A stretch of 37,886 bases of DNA, from assembly GCA_900299055.1 (NCBI GenBank), contig OMII01000062.1:1-37886 (forward strand), given 5' to 3'. The notes under the pieces were generated by a model. The model did not search any database and had not been told where the DNA came from. It worked only from the letters and a program-made list of their open reading frames with translations. Every line of letters begins with the position of its first letter. The first letter of the stretch is position 1. Source of the stretch: Pseudomonadota bacterium. GTDB lineage: Bacteria; Bdellovibrionota_C; UBA2361; OMII01. Position numbers and translations under genes: made by a program. Of this stretch, positions 8,835 to 18,552 are shown piece after piece.

Positions 8835-11087
8835 ATGTACGTAGCCCGCCTCCATATCCCCGCTAAAGCCGCCTCACTGGAGGGTGCGATATACGACACG
8901 ACTTTTGGCTCGTCTAACGCCAACTCATTTTTTGGCCAATTAAAGGATATCTGCTCCTCCGGAGTACTGGAGCCTTTCTCACTTGAGTACTACTCAAAAG
9001 ATAATTGCGTCTACGTCTGCATCGCTGGTGAGAAGGCAACTGTCGATGCCGTCACTTCTAATATCTACGGATATTTAGGAAACGTGGAAGTAGTCGAAGT
9101 AAGCGACTACACCGAGCAACTACCCTCAAACGCTCTGGTCGCGAGTATGGACCTCTACCTGGAGTTACCCGACATTTACCCGTTACAAAACTTCAAAAAC
9201 TTTGCGTGGGATTGCACAACTCCCGTACTAACCGCCCTTGGTAGAGTTCCCGAAGGGGACTCGGCCCTCGTTCAAGTGCTTGTGCGTCCGTTACGGGACA
9301 GTACGGCTCTGCATATGGAGAACGCGCTCGCGCGGTATTTTGATTTCTTTAGCCGAATGTTTCGTGTTCGACACTGGTGGAAGTACCACAACAAAGAGGA
9401 AACGGCGAAGGTCATGCACGAAAAGCTGATGATGCAGATGTTTCGCGTGAACTACCGCATAAGCTCCCATGCAGTGATTCCTCCCAAAGCTACAAATGCC
9501 GACATACGCCGAATCAAGACTCGGCTCGCTACCAACTTGCGCAACATCGCTAACGGCTCGAAATCTCTCAACACCACACACCAGAACCGCTTCAGAAGTG
9601 GTCCGGTAGTTTTCGGCGCTTCCGCGAGGAAAAGAATCTCTCAACGGCAATTCAGCAGTCCGTACAAAGTCTGCGCAAAAGAACTGACCTCCATGTGGCA
9701 TCCACCGTCCTTGGGGGTACTACCGAACACCGCTCGAGTTCTCTCGCGCAAAACACCAGCCCCCATGGCCCTTCCGAAGACTCCTAACGACCCGCAGATA
9801 AGCTTCTTCGGGCGTACTAACTATCGTGAGCAACGTCACGAGTTCGGCATCAGAAGATTTGATCGCAGACGCCATCTGTACGTCGTGGGCAAATCGGGAA
9901 ATGGCAAGTCCTGCCTGCTCCACTTACTCGTTAAAAGTGACATCGACCAAGGTTACGGCTGCGCAATCCTCGATCCTCACGGCGACCTCATCGATGACGT
10001 GCTTCGGATCATCCCGAAAAATCGGGTCAAGGATGTTGTCATCTTCGACCCAAGCGATATCGAGCACCCGCCAAGCTTCAACCCGATGATTCCGATCAGG
10101 CCCGAGGACTCGATGCGCGTGACGCTCAGCTTCTTGGATACATTCAAGAAGGTGTTCGGTGGTTCGTGGTCAGACAAAATGGATTATGTGCTCCGCTACG
10201 CACTGATAGCGCTGCTCAATATCCCGGGGACGAGCATTGTGTCCTTACGCCGATTTCTCTCTGATGATGAGTTCCGCAACGAGGTAGTCCGGCGCAGTCC
10301 AGACGAGGTCGTGCGACGATTCTGGGAGGTTGAGTTTCCTTCTCGTCGTGGTGAGTTCGATGCTGGGCCCATCTCACAGCTGCTGAATAAACTAGATGAG
10401 CTACTCGCAACCGACATGGTACGAAACATCCTCGGCCAGCCATCGAATACATTCGACTTCCGAGACTTCATCGACTCGCGAAAGATAGTTCTCTTTAAGA
10501 TCTCAAAGGGAGTCCTTGGCGCAGAGAATGCCTCTCTTCTCGGCTCCCTTATCGTGTGGAAGCTCTATGAAGCTGCTATGTCACGTGCTGACCAGGCAGC
10601 GGACCAGCGACAAGACTTCTATTTCTATGTCGATGAGTTTCAGAACTTCGCAACTCCATCGTTTGGTGAGATTTTGAGTGAGTCGCGAAAGTATCGACTC
10701 TGTCTTACCTTCGCAAACCAATTTCTTGGACAACTCCAATCTGGAATCGCAAGCACTGTCTTCGGAAACATCGCCAACTTAATCTCCTTTCGAGTTGGCT
10801 CTGAGGATGCAGGAGCAGTAGCCAACGAACTAAAGCCTCAGATAGGAGCGAGTGATTTACTGAACCTGGGTCTCAGAGAATTTTACATCAAGATGAGCGT
10901 CGACGGAGAGGTGCAAGAGGCCTTCTCGGGTCGTACCCTTGATGTACATCGGCCAACGACTCAAACTTCTCACACACAGGAGTGCATCGAGCACTCAAGA
11001 AAGACCTATGCGCTCCCCCTCGCCCAAGCAGAGGAGCAGTTAGCGCTATCAGAGATCCTCTCGCCGCGAGCGATAGGAATGAGGTAA
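8835..11087 (+). CDS. VirD4/TraG-type (type IV coupling protein-like) ATPase
   Basis: Walker A VVGKSGNGKSCLLHLLVKSD; GCAILDPHGDLIDDVLRIIP; Walker B FYFYVDEFQNFA; ESRKYRLCLTFANQFLGQL; unusual N-terminal about 320 aa. Confidence 0.85.
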   Translation: MYVARLHIPAKAASLEGAIYDTTFGSSNANSFFGQLKDICSSGVLEPFSLEYYSKDNCVYVCIAGEKATVDAVTSNIYGYLGNVEVVEVSDYTEQLPSNALVASMDLYLELPDIYPLQNFKNFAWDCTTPVLTALGRVPEGDSALVQVLVRPLRDSTALHMENALARYFDFFSRMFRVRHWWKYHNKEETAKVMHEKLMMQMFRVNYRISSHAVIPPKATNADIRRIKTRLATNLRNIANGSKSLNTTHQNRFRSGPVVFGASARKRISQRQFSSPYKVCAKELTSMWHPPSLGVLPNTARVLSRKTPAPMALPKTPNDPQISFFGRTNYREQRHEFGIRRFDRRRHLYVVGKSGNGKSCLLHLLVKSDIDQGYGCAILDPHGDLIDDVLRIIPKNRVKDVVIFDPSDIEHPPSFNPMIPIRPEDSMRVTLSFLDTFKKVFGGSWSDKMDYVLRYALIALLNIPGTSIVSLRRFLSDDEFRNEVVRRSPDEVVRRFWEVEFPSRRGEFDAGPISQLLNKLDELLATDMVRNILGQPSNTFDFRDFIDSRKIVLFKISKGVLGAENASLLGSLIVWKLYEAAMSRADQAADQRQDFYFYVDEFQNFATPSFGEILSESRKYRLCLTFANQFLGQLQSGIASTVFGNIANLISFRVGSEDAGAVANELKPQIGASDLLNLGLREFYIKMSVDGEVQEAFSGRTLDVHRPTTQTSHTQECIEHSRKTYALPLAQAEEQLALSEILSPRAIGMR

Positions 11088-11271
11088 TCATCACGGCGCG
11101 GCAACAACCCTGAATTACCACTATACAGCCCGGGAATAGAACGCGGTCACTTGGCTTTAGTGTGCTAAAAACGCTCTTATCGGCCACCGGCGATTCGATG
11201 GCTCGCTACATGGAATCTAACACGAGAGGCGTTGCTTAAACGAAACGCCACGCAAACGAGGTTTCAAAGCC

Positions 11272-12375
11272 ATGCACACCATTGCCCTATTCGGAGCAGG
11301 TAAGATAGGTGAGTCGATTACCGCCCTTCTCACTTCCTCAGGTCGCTACAAAGTCAAAGTATGTGACGGCGATCTCAGTGCCGCCACGAGACTTGCACAG
11401 GCATGGCCCAACGCCGAGCCTCACATACTCGACGTAGGCGATAAGGCATCTGTCACACAACTTCTTGTTGGATGCTCTGCTGTACTGAGCGCACTTCCTT
11501 TTTCGTGTAACGCAATGATTGCTGAAGCTGCTTCGGAGTGCGGCGTTCACTATGCGGATCTCACAGAGGACGTGAAGACGACGCAGTATGTCGCTAAAGT
11601 GGCGTCGACATCGAAATCGTGGTTTATGCCTCAGTGTGGTCTCGCGCCCGGGTTCATCAGTATCGCTGGGGCCCACCTCATCGCTCTCTTTGACTCAGTC
11701 GATACCCTGAACCTGCGGGTTGGCGCCCTTCCTCTCTACCCCACTAATAAACTCAAATACAATCTCACGTGGTCTACCGTCGGACTCATCAACGAGTACT
11801 GCAATCCCTGCGAAGTGATTAAGGACGGTCACATAACAACTGTTCCACCCCTGCAGGGTCACGAGGTACTTGCGCTAGATGGCGATGAGTACGAGGCGTT
11901 CAACACCTCTGGGGGATTAGGCACCCTCTGTCACTCGCTACTCGGCAAGGTGCGCAAACTGGGCTACAAGACGATTCGTTATCCGGGCCACAGAGACCTG
12001 ATGGCTTTCTTGCTTAACGAACTGCGCTTTTCCGACGACCGAGATTCGTTGCGAGCAGTATTTGAACGCAGCATTCCCACAACAACCCAAGACAAGTGTA
12101 TCATTTTGGCCGAGGCAAAAGGCACGATTCAAGGGCGCTATGTGCAGAAGACATACGCCAGCACTGTTTACCACCAAACCATCGCGGGACGTCATTTTGG
12201 CGCGATTCAGGTGACTACGGCCGCCGGCATCTGCGGCGCCGTCGATCTTGCACTCTCTGGAGCGTTGGGACCACGTAAGGGCTTACTCAAAGTCGAGGAG
12301 ATCGACCTCAAAACATTCCTCGCTAACGAATTTGGAAAATACTTCCTCGATCAGAAAGCGCTTAGTGATCTCTAG
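11272..12375 (+). CDS. Saccharopine dehydrogenase-like NAD(P)-binding oxidoreductase
   Basis: IALFGAGKIGESITALL, SALPFSCNAMIAEAASECGVHYADLTED, PQCGLAPGFISIAGAHLI; C-terminal saccharopine dehydrogenase fold. Confidence 0.87.
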   Translation: MHTIALFGAGKIGESITALLTSSGRYKVKVCDGDLSAATRLAQAWPNAEPHILDVGDKASVTQLLVGCSAVLSALPFSCNAMIAEAASECGVHYADLTEDVKTTQYVAKVASTSKSWFMPQCGLAPGFISIAGAHLIALFDSVDTLNLRVGALPLYPTNKLKYNLTWSTVGLINEYCNPCEVIKDGHITTVPPLQGHEVLALDGDEYEAFNTSGGLGTLCHSLLGKVRKLGYKTIRYPGHRDLMAFLLNELRFSDDRDSLRAVFERSIPTTTQDKCIILAEAKGTIQGRYVQKTYASTVYHQTIAGRHFGAIQVTTAAGICGAVDLALSGALGPRKGLLKVEEIDLKTFLANEFGKYFLDQKALSDL

Positions 12376-12384
12376 CGTCGAGAC

Positions 12385-12972
12385 CTACCGAGTCGGGTCG
12401 AGGATCGCATCAAGAATCGCTCGAGAAGCTGCGTAGACAGTTCCTGGCTCAAAACTCTCTCGTGGCCCGCCGATATTGAGGATGCGGATATCGTTCGTGG
12501 TGATCCACTTCCAACACCCTTCGACATCTGGCGCCTCACCGAGCGTCATGACAAGCGTAGGCTTCCCGTGCAGCTGAGCTCTTTCAACAGTAAGCGGAGT
12601 TCCATCTTGTGGATTACCTTTTGTGAGAACCAGCGTTCCATCTGAATCAATAGCGTTTAACTCAGTGCGAACCGCTGGCGTCGGGCTGCCACACTCCTGC
12701 ATCGGATAATGCGCAGATATCACTCCGTCCTCGGCCCAACGCTCGGTTGGACACCAGCCACGGCACGGCAGCATGAGCTTGAAGGCCGAGTCGAGAGCTG
12801 CTCTATCGACGCCACTTTGACCGCCATTGACGATACACAGACGACGTTTTCCTAGCTTTACGCCACGGATACATCTTCCTATCTCAAGACTCTCTGTCTC
12901 TGAGAGCAGTTTACCTATTCGCATATTTCCTGACCCTTCCCGCCACCGTACCGAATCCTGGACACAAACCAA
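12385..12972 (-). CDS. Putative molybdenum-carrier / YpsA-like (LOG/SLOG-type Rossmann) protein
   Basis: LCIVNGGQSGVDRAALDSAFKLMLPCRGWCPTERWAEDGVI, NAIDSDGTLVLTKGNPQDGTPLTVERAQLHGKP, ILNIGGPRES. Start may be the internal Met at 12924. Confidence 0.85.
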   Translation of the reverse strand: MVCVQDSVRWREGSGNMRIGKLLSETESLEIGRCIRGVKLGKRRLCIVNGGQSGVDRAALDSAFKLMLPCRGWCPTERWAEDGVISAHYPMQECGSPTPAVRTELNAIDSDGTLVLTKGNPQDGTPLTVERAQLHGKPTLVMTLGEAPDVEGCWKWITTNDIRILNIGGPRESFEPGTVYAASRAILDAILDPTR

Positions 12973-13272
12973 CTGAGAGTCAATGAGTGTTCATGAACCG
13001 GAACACCCCTATCACACTCCCCTTTGGAGGCTTAATGATAGCCGATCATAGACCCCTAAATCGACTATTTACGACACATTCGGACCAACTACGACTCACT
13101 CTAATCTGAACGACGTCTGCGTTCGTGAGTTTTCTGTAAATTTACTAACGTCTGCTTGGGTAGCGCCGCTCGCTCTGGTATGAAGCGTGTCGAAATGAAG
13201 GAGCATTGAGCCGTCCGCGCGCGGGCGACTCACGGTCGATAGTAGCTGAATAAGAGTTTCATCTGGTGTCAG

Positions 13273-14586
13273 ATGGGTACTGAGCCAAATCCCCACGATC
13301 CGTCCGCAGAAAAGCCATCCATCGAAGCAGGCCCCCCTGCTGGAGATACTCCTACAACGCCCACGCCGGGGGAAGAAAACCATGACAGCGCCACACCCGC
13401 CGGAACACCAAGTGAGATCTCCGCTCTAAAGGGCCCGCAACGCGATGCAGCCGACCTCGCTGATGCTGCGCTCGATGAACTCGGCAGTGCCTACCCCAAC
13501 GGAACACCACTCCTTTCGGCAGACCCAACAGTTGCTAAAGCTCTCTACTCCTACTCGGACCTTCTCTCAATCACAGATGCCCTAAAGTTCGCTGCTAAGA
13601 TCTTTACCCCTGACCGAACACCAGGCACTTCACAGCCACAAGTGCGGCCAAATGTGCCGGTGCCGCTGCTAGAGTCCTCCGTTGACATCGCACTGCAACT
13701 GATTGTCGCCGGAGCACCGACTAAATACGTCGTGGCAGGCATCCTCCATGACGTCTTCAGTGGCTACGTTGACGCAAATCGTGCGGATCTCAACGACACC
13801 ATCAATCGAAAGTTTGGTGACCTAGACGACACAGGAGAGATATCAGATTTGATCGGACTGGTGGGCAAACCAGATAGTCCAGTCCGTGAGGTATGGCTTC
13901 AGAGGAAAACCAAGGTCGTAAGCTCGCTGCTCGCTGAGATACCGGATACGGACCGACTAAAATCTCCATACTCTCCTGATGATCTAAAGTTTATGACCAA
14001 GGCCCTGCGCTACGTTCACAACACCTTTGGAGAAGCTAAGCCAAGACCTTGGGGGCCACACGAGACCCTCCCGATGTTTCATCATGCATCGCAGGTAGGG
14101 CTTCTTTTGGTTGGATCGGGCCAACCTAAAGAAGTAGTAGTCGCTGGTTTAATGCACGACTTCTATGAGGGCTATGTTAAGAGTCCAACGCGAGACGAGC
14201 TTGAAAGTCACGTGAAAATTCATTTTGGAGCGAGAGTTCACGAGCTCATCTCTGCGGTTACTGAACCCGCAAAGGGCCCGCAAGAGGGCAACTGGAGAGA
14301 GCGCAAGCTCGCCGTAGTTAACAGCCTACGATATGCTGGCCGCGAAGCGAGTACGATCGTGTGTGCGTCAAAGATCTCGACGATGGCCGAGGGAAACAAG
14401 TTCCTTTATCAGACGGGAGATGTGTGTGGATGGTCAGCTGGCAGCTGGGCTGACAACTTGAGCGTATTTCACGAGCTCCGGTCGATTTTTGTGGCTAACC
14501 GAGTGCCGTGGTCTCTAGTCCATCGCTACGACGTCGAACTAAGTCGCTGGTCAAAACATGGCAACGAGGACGACGTAGTACACTGA
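13273..14586 (+). CDS. Tandem HD-domain protein resembling SpoT/MESH1-type (p)ppGpp hydrolase domains
   Basis: Two modules: SSVDIALQLIVAGAPTKYVVAGILHDVFSGYV...FGDLDDTGEISDLIGLV...WLQRKTKVVSSLL and HHASQVGLLLVGSGQPKEVVVAGLMHDFYEGYV...FGARVHELISAVTE...WRERKLAVVNSLRYAGREASTIVCASKISTM. Confidence 0.75.
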   Translation: MGTEPNPHDPSAEKPSIEAGPPAGDTPTTPTPGEENHDSATPAGTPSEISALKGPQRDAADLADAALDELGSAYPNGTPLLSADPTVAKALYSYSDLLSITDALKFAAKIFTPDRTPGTSQPQVRPNVPVPLLESSVDIALQLIVAGAPTKYVVAGILHDVFSGYVDANRADLNDTINRKFGDLDDTGEISDLIGLVGKPDSPVREVWLQRKTKVVSSLLAEIPDTDRLKSPYSPDDLKFMTKALRYVHNTFGEAKPRPWGPHETLPMFHHASQVGLLLVGSGQPKEVVVAGLMHDFYEGYVKSPTRDELESHVKIHFGARVHELISAVTEPAKGPQEGNWRERKLAVVNSLRYAGREASTIVCASKISTMAEGNKFLYQTGDVCGWSAGSWADNLSVFHELRSIFVANRVPWSLVHRYDVELSRWSKHGNEDDVVH

Positions 14587-14590
14587 GATA

Positions 14591-14606
14591 CCGCATGAGC
14601 TTGCGG
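14591..14606. terminator. Short hairpin between convergent HD-protein and rocD genes
   Basis: CCGCA-tgagct-TGCGG just after the stop at 14586. Confidence 0.3.
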
Positions 14607-14618
14607 CACTCTGAGCCC

Positions 14619-15818
14619 CTACGACGTGAGCACTTTAATCATCTTGTCTAACCCCCACTCCAGATCCTCTTTTGTGATCGTAAGAGGTGGCGCCACTCGA
14701 ATCGTCTGAACACGGGTATCCTTACACAAAACGCCCTCGTACTTTAGCTTCTTACAGAAGTCCTTGGCGGTTCCCGCTTTTGGATCAATATCGATACCAT
14801 ACCAGAGGCCTCGACCACGCACCGCGCGCACGACCCCCGGTTGTATCGCTTGGAGTCGCTCCAACCCGTATGCGCCAAGCTCGGCCGCTCGTACGTGCGG
14901 CTTCTCTTCTCGGATCAACGCCAAAACCTCTCTGGCAATCGCACAGGCTAATGGATTCCCTCCGAACGTACTACCATGCGTACCTGGGGTAAAAACTCGC
15001 ATTATGGCGTCATCTGCCGCCACAGCTGACACGGGAACAACTCCTCCTCCAAGCGATTTTGCGAGAATATACATATCCGGCACTACGCTCTCGTGATCAC
15101 AGGCGAAGATCGAGCCGGTCCGGCACATACCGGACTGAATCTCATCAGCCACCATCAACACATTACGACGCGAGCAAATCTCTCTGACCTGACGCACATA
15201 TCCATCTGGCGGAATGATGATTCCCCCTTCTCCAAGAATTGGTTCAAAGATAAATGCAGCTGTACGATCCGTGATCGCTGCATCGAGCGCCGCAGCATCG
15301 CCGTACGGTATGGAAGGAAAGCCGGTAGTGAACGGGCCAAAGTTCGTTCGACTATCCGCTGACGTACTAAAACCGACGATAGTAGTTGTTCGGCCATGAA
15401 AATTATCGGAGCAAACTATTATTTCGGCTTCATCCTGCGGAACGCCCTTTACCTCGTACGCCCACTTCCGGGCTGCTTTCACCGCCGTCTCGACAGCTTC
15501 GGCACCAGAGTTCATCAAGAGCACTTTGTCTTTTCCGCAAAACTCAGCCAACTCCTGACAGAGGTAGGCGAAGTTCTCCGAGTAAAAAGCCCGACTAACA
15601 AGGGTGAGCCTCTCAAGTTGCTCGTGCGCAGCTTTAATAATACGAGGATTTTTATGACCGAAATTAATAGCCCCGTAGGCGCTCAACAGATCGAGGTAGC
15701 GTTTGCCCTCAATATCTTCTACCCATGAGCCCTCACCGCTGCGCAAAACGACGTCAAGCGGTCCATAGTTGTGCGCCGAAAAACGCTGCGTTAGCTCTAT
15801 GATCTGGCGAGAATCCAT
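14619..15818 (-). CDS. rocD: Ornithine--oxo-acid transaminase (class III PLP aminotransferase)
   Basis: SAHNYGPLDVVLRSGEGSWVEDIEGKRYLDLLSAYGAINFGHKNPRI, LMNSGAEAVETAVKAARKWAYEVKGV, DEIQSGMCRTG, HGSTFGGNPLACAIA. Confidence 0.95.
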   Translation of the reverse strand: MDSRQIIELTQRFSAHNYGPLDVVLRSGEGSWVEDIEGKRYLDLLSAYGAINFGHKNPRIIKAAHEQLERLTLVSRAFYSENFAYLCQELAEFCGKDKVLLMNSGAEAVETAVKAARKWAYEVKGVPQDEAEIIVCSDNFHGRTTTIVGFSTSADSRTNFGPFTTGFPSIPYGDAAALDAAITDRTAAFIFEPILGEGGIIIPPDGYVRQVREICSRRNVLMVADEIQSGMCRTGSIFACDHESVVPDMYILAKSLGGGVVPVSAVAADDAIMRVFTPGTHGSTFGGNPLACAIAREVLALIREEKPHVRAAELGAYGLERLQAIQPGVVRAVRGRGLWYGIDIDPKAGTAKDFCKKLKYEGVLCKDTRVQTIRVAPPLTITKEDLEWGLDKMIKVLTS

Positions 15819-16012
15819 ACCGAAAGAAACCTCTCAAAGCCACGTGGCTTTCTACGTTAGATGCCTCGTCGGGCAAAACCGTTGTACTACCAACAGTATA
15901 CGGGATAGAGCACCTTCCAACCAGCACAGCGTTTAAAGGAGCCTCGCTATACCTGTAAAAAGAGCAGGATAGCAGCGCCTCAGGGCTCCAACGCTACGGC
16001 AGGCTTCGCCCG

Positions 16013-17410
16013 TCAAAACTTAGCGAAGCCGGGGAACCGTGGGAACGGCATCACATCGCGGATATTCTGCATGCCGGTCATGTACATCAAAAGTCTCTCA
16101 AAACCTAAGCCGAATCCGGCGTGCGGTACGGTGCCGAATTTGCGCAATTCGAGGTACCACCAGTATGCAGCCTCATCGAGACCCATCGCGCGGATCTTTG
16201 CGAGCAACACATCGTAGCGCTCCTCTCGCTGCGATCCTCCAATTATCTCACCAAGTCGGGGCACTAGCACATCCATGGCTCGAACGGTCTTTCCATCTTC
16301 GTTTAAGCGCATATAAAACGCCTTAATGTCCTTTGGATAATTGACAACTGTGACGGGCCCCTTGACGTGCTCGTCTGTCAGAAATCGCTCATGCTCAGAC
16401 TGCAGATCGATCCCCCATGAGACCGGATACTCAAAGCTCTTTCCACTCTTCTCGAGAATGGTAATCGCGTCGGTGTAGTCGAGCCGTGTGAACTTTGACT
16501 CGCACACTGCTTGCAGATTGTCGATGTGTCCTGGCTGAACCCACTCTTGAGATGCGAGAAACTCGATCTCTTTGGAGCAGGTCGAAAGCACTTCCTTGAT
16601 GACTCCCTGGACAAAATCCTGAGCTAGCTCCATGTTATCCTCGAGCTCGTAGAAAGCCATCTCTGGCTCGATCATCCAAAACTCGGCGAGATGCCTCGTC
16701 GTGTTTGAATTCTCCGCTCGAAACGTAGGCCCAAAGGTATAGATCTTCGAGATACCCATCGCGCACACTTCACCTTCTAGTTGACCAGACACGGTGAGGC
16801 TCGCGGGCTCCTTAAAGAAATCTTGTGAATAATCTATCTTTCCGTTCACTCGTGGCGGATTCTCAGGATCTAGCGTTGAGACATGAAACATCTCGCCCGC
16901 GCCCTCGCAATCAGAGGTACTAATAATCGGGGTGTTGAGGTAAAAGAATCCACGCTCTTGGAAAAACCGATGCACGGCGAAAGCAGCCGCTGAACGAACA
17001 CGCAATACAGCTCCCATCGTGCTTGTACGGGGACGCAGGTGAAGCACCTCGCGGAGGAACTCCAAGGAATGCGCCTTCTTCTGCAGGGGAAATTGCTCCG
17101 GGTCCGCTTCACCGACGAGGTCGAAGCTCTTTACCTGGAACTCGTACTTCTGTCCCTTACCAGGGGAAACGATCAGCTCACCTGAGACTCTGATGGAGGC
17201 GCCGGTCTGAACCTTAGACACGTTCTCGGCGTAGCCTGCCAGCGTGGGATCGATAACCAGCTGCAAGCCCGCTACCGCCGTGCCGTCAGTCAATTCAATG
17301 AAGGATACTCGCTTGGACTGTCGATGGGTTTTGACCCAACCTCCGAGCTCGAGGTGCCCGAGGGCAACCTTGTCATCATTAACGTCTCGAATTGTTACAA
17401 ATTTTGCCAT
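16013..17410 (-). CDS. asnS: Asparagine--tRNA ligase
   Basis: Internal start MAKFVTIRDVNDDKVALG; GAVLRVRSAAAFAVHRFFQERGFFYLNTPIISTSDCEGAGEMF, TFGPTFRAENSNTTRHLAEFWMIEPEMAF, GFGLGFERLLMYMTGMQNIRDVMPFPRFPG. ORF track start at 17509 appears too long. Confidence 0.97.
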   Translation of the reverse strand: MAKFVTIRDVNDDKVALGHLELGGWVKTHRQSKRVSFIELTDGTAVAGLQLVIDPTLAGYAENVSKVQTGASIRVSGELIVSPGKGQKYEFQVKSFDLVGEADPEQFPLQKKAHSLEFLREVLHLRPRTSTMGAVLRVRSAAAFAVHRFFQERGFFYLNTPIISTSDCEGAGEMFHVSTLDPENPPRVNGKIDYSQDFFKEPASLTVSGQLEGEVCAMGISKIYTFGPTFRAENSNTTRHLAEFWMIEPEMAFYELEDNMELAQDFVQGVIKEVLSTCSKEIEFLASQEWVQPGHIDNLQAVCESKFTRLDYTDAITILEKSGKSFEYPVSWGIDLQSEHERFLTDEHVKGPVTVVNYPKDIKAFYMRLNEDGKTVRAMDVLVPRLGEIIGGSQREERYDVLLAKIRAMGLDEAAYWWYLELRKFGTVPHAGFGLGFERLLMYMTGMQNIRDVMPFPRFPGFAKF

Positions 17411-17561
17411 AGTGATTCTCCCGCGCTTCGGTATACCACCCTTTGTAACGCTCAGGAAACGGCAGTCATGCGCGCGACTCAAACAATCGCCGGTAACATC
17501 CCCCCACACCTTGATTCGCCCGCCTGAACCAGCTACTCTCCCCGGACCAAAAAAGACACAT

Positions 17562-17636
17562 CGGGGTGTAGCTCAGCCCGGCTAGAGCACTAGTTTTGGG
17601 AACTAGGGGTCGGAGGTTCAAATCCTCTCACCCCGA
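17562..17636 (+). tRNA. tRNA-Pro (anticodon TGG)
   Basis: CGGGGTGTAGCTCAGCCCGGCTAGAGCACTAGTTTTGGGAACTAGGGGTCGGAGGTTCAAATCCTCTCACCCCGA; CCA not encoded. Confidence 0.95.
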
Positions 17637-17909
17637 TTCTTTTTTGAAGAGACCATCATCGGCACGCAGGCGGAATCCCTAACGCCCTGATTATCAAGAG
17701 ATCTTGCCGACACCATCACCAATACCAACCGCTCGCAGCTATCCGTCCTGCGAAGATACCAGACGCCAGCTACCACTTTCTTCAACCGACAGTAGCCTAC
17801 CCCAGAGTCCTCCGTTGATTACCCCCTCGTGCCACACTACAGTTGAGTGGACCGTCGACCTGGATACCAGCCAGACCGGGGACACAACAACCTAGCCAAG
17901 AGGTGGTGA

Positions 17910-18506
17910 ATGAAGAACTTTCTGCTGATGACGATAGCGGCGCTCGGACTCACTCAACTCGTGATAAGTGTCACGATGTATGTGCGTCACGCCCCACTAC
18001 ATGAGTCCGCAGATAGTGCTACCACCGACAGCGCCCCACGTACGCACAACAACGAGCCGGACACCATTACAGCACAGCACGAGGCGCGCCTAGCCACGAC
18101 CGCAGCCAAACCTCTCTCTCACGATCAAGACGAACGGGCTCGGCTTGATATGTCGGGCAAGAAGCGCGATCCATTCGTCCCGTACTATTCGCTGAGCCCA
18201 TCGGGAGCGCCCAACCCTAACGCTCCGCTCACCGCCTATGACCTCACGGAACTTCGAGTTGCAGCGATCATCAAAGACTCCGCCGGTTCCTACTCTGCCT
18301 CGATCGAAACAAAGTCAGGCAAGAACTTCATCGTGAAACGAGGCATTCAGATCGGAACTCGTGGAGGCCAAATTGTGGACATATCCCCGGCGAAAGTTAT
18401 CGTCTCCGAGATAGTGAAAGATAGCACGGGGAAACGAAGCGCTCAGTTTTATGAAATGGCCCTACGCAGCACAAAACCAACTGATGGGATGACCGCGCCG
18501 GAGTAA
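17910..18506 (+). CDS. pilP: Type IV pilus inner-membrane lipoprotein-like PilP
   Basis: KKRDPFVPYYSL...LTAYDLTELRVAAIIKDSAGSYSASIETKSGKNFIVKRGIQIGTRGGQIVDISPAKVIVSEIV, matching the PilP core. Confidence 0.85.
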   Translation: MKNFLLMTIAALGLTQLVISVTMYVRHAPLHESADSATTDSAPRTHNNEPDTITAQHEARLATTAAKPLSHDQDERARLDMSGKKRDPFVPYYSLSPSGAPNPNAPLTAYDLTELRVAAIIKDSAGSYSASIETKSGKNFIVKRGIQIGTRGGQIVDISPAKVIVSEIVKDSTGKRSAQFYEMALRSTKPTDGMTAPE

Positions 18507-18552
18507 TCACAACAACGAGTGAGTCCGCCGCGTACCACTCCCGCTCAGCTTT

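Noticed and set aside
8835-11087. VirD4-like ATPase as evidence for an integrative conjugative element
   Set aside because: No relaxase, integrase, T4SS or att-like repeats in the window; neighbours are housekeeping genes.
13096-13383. 95-aa minus ORF overlapping the HD gene start
   Set aside because: Overlaps the better-supported HD ORF and has low-complexity, unfamiliar sequence.
17704-17895. 63-aa ORF before pilP as a PilO remnant
   Set aside because: Ser/Thr/Pro-rich with no PilO features; no evidence of coding.
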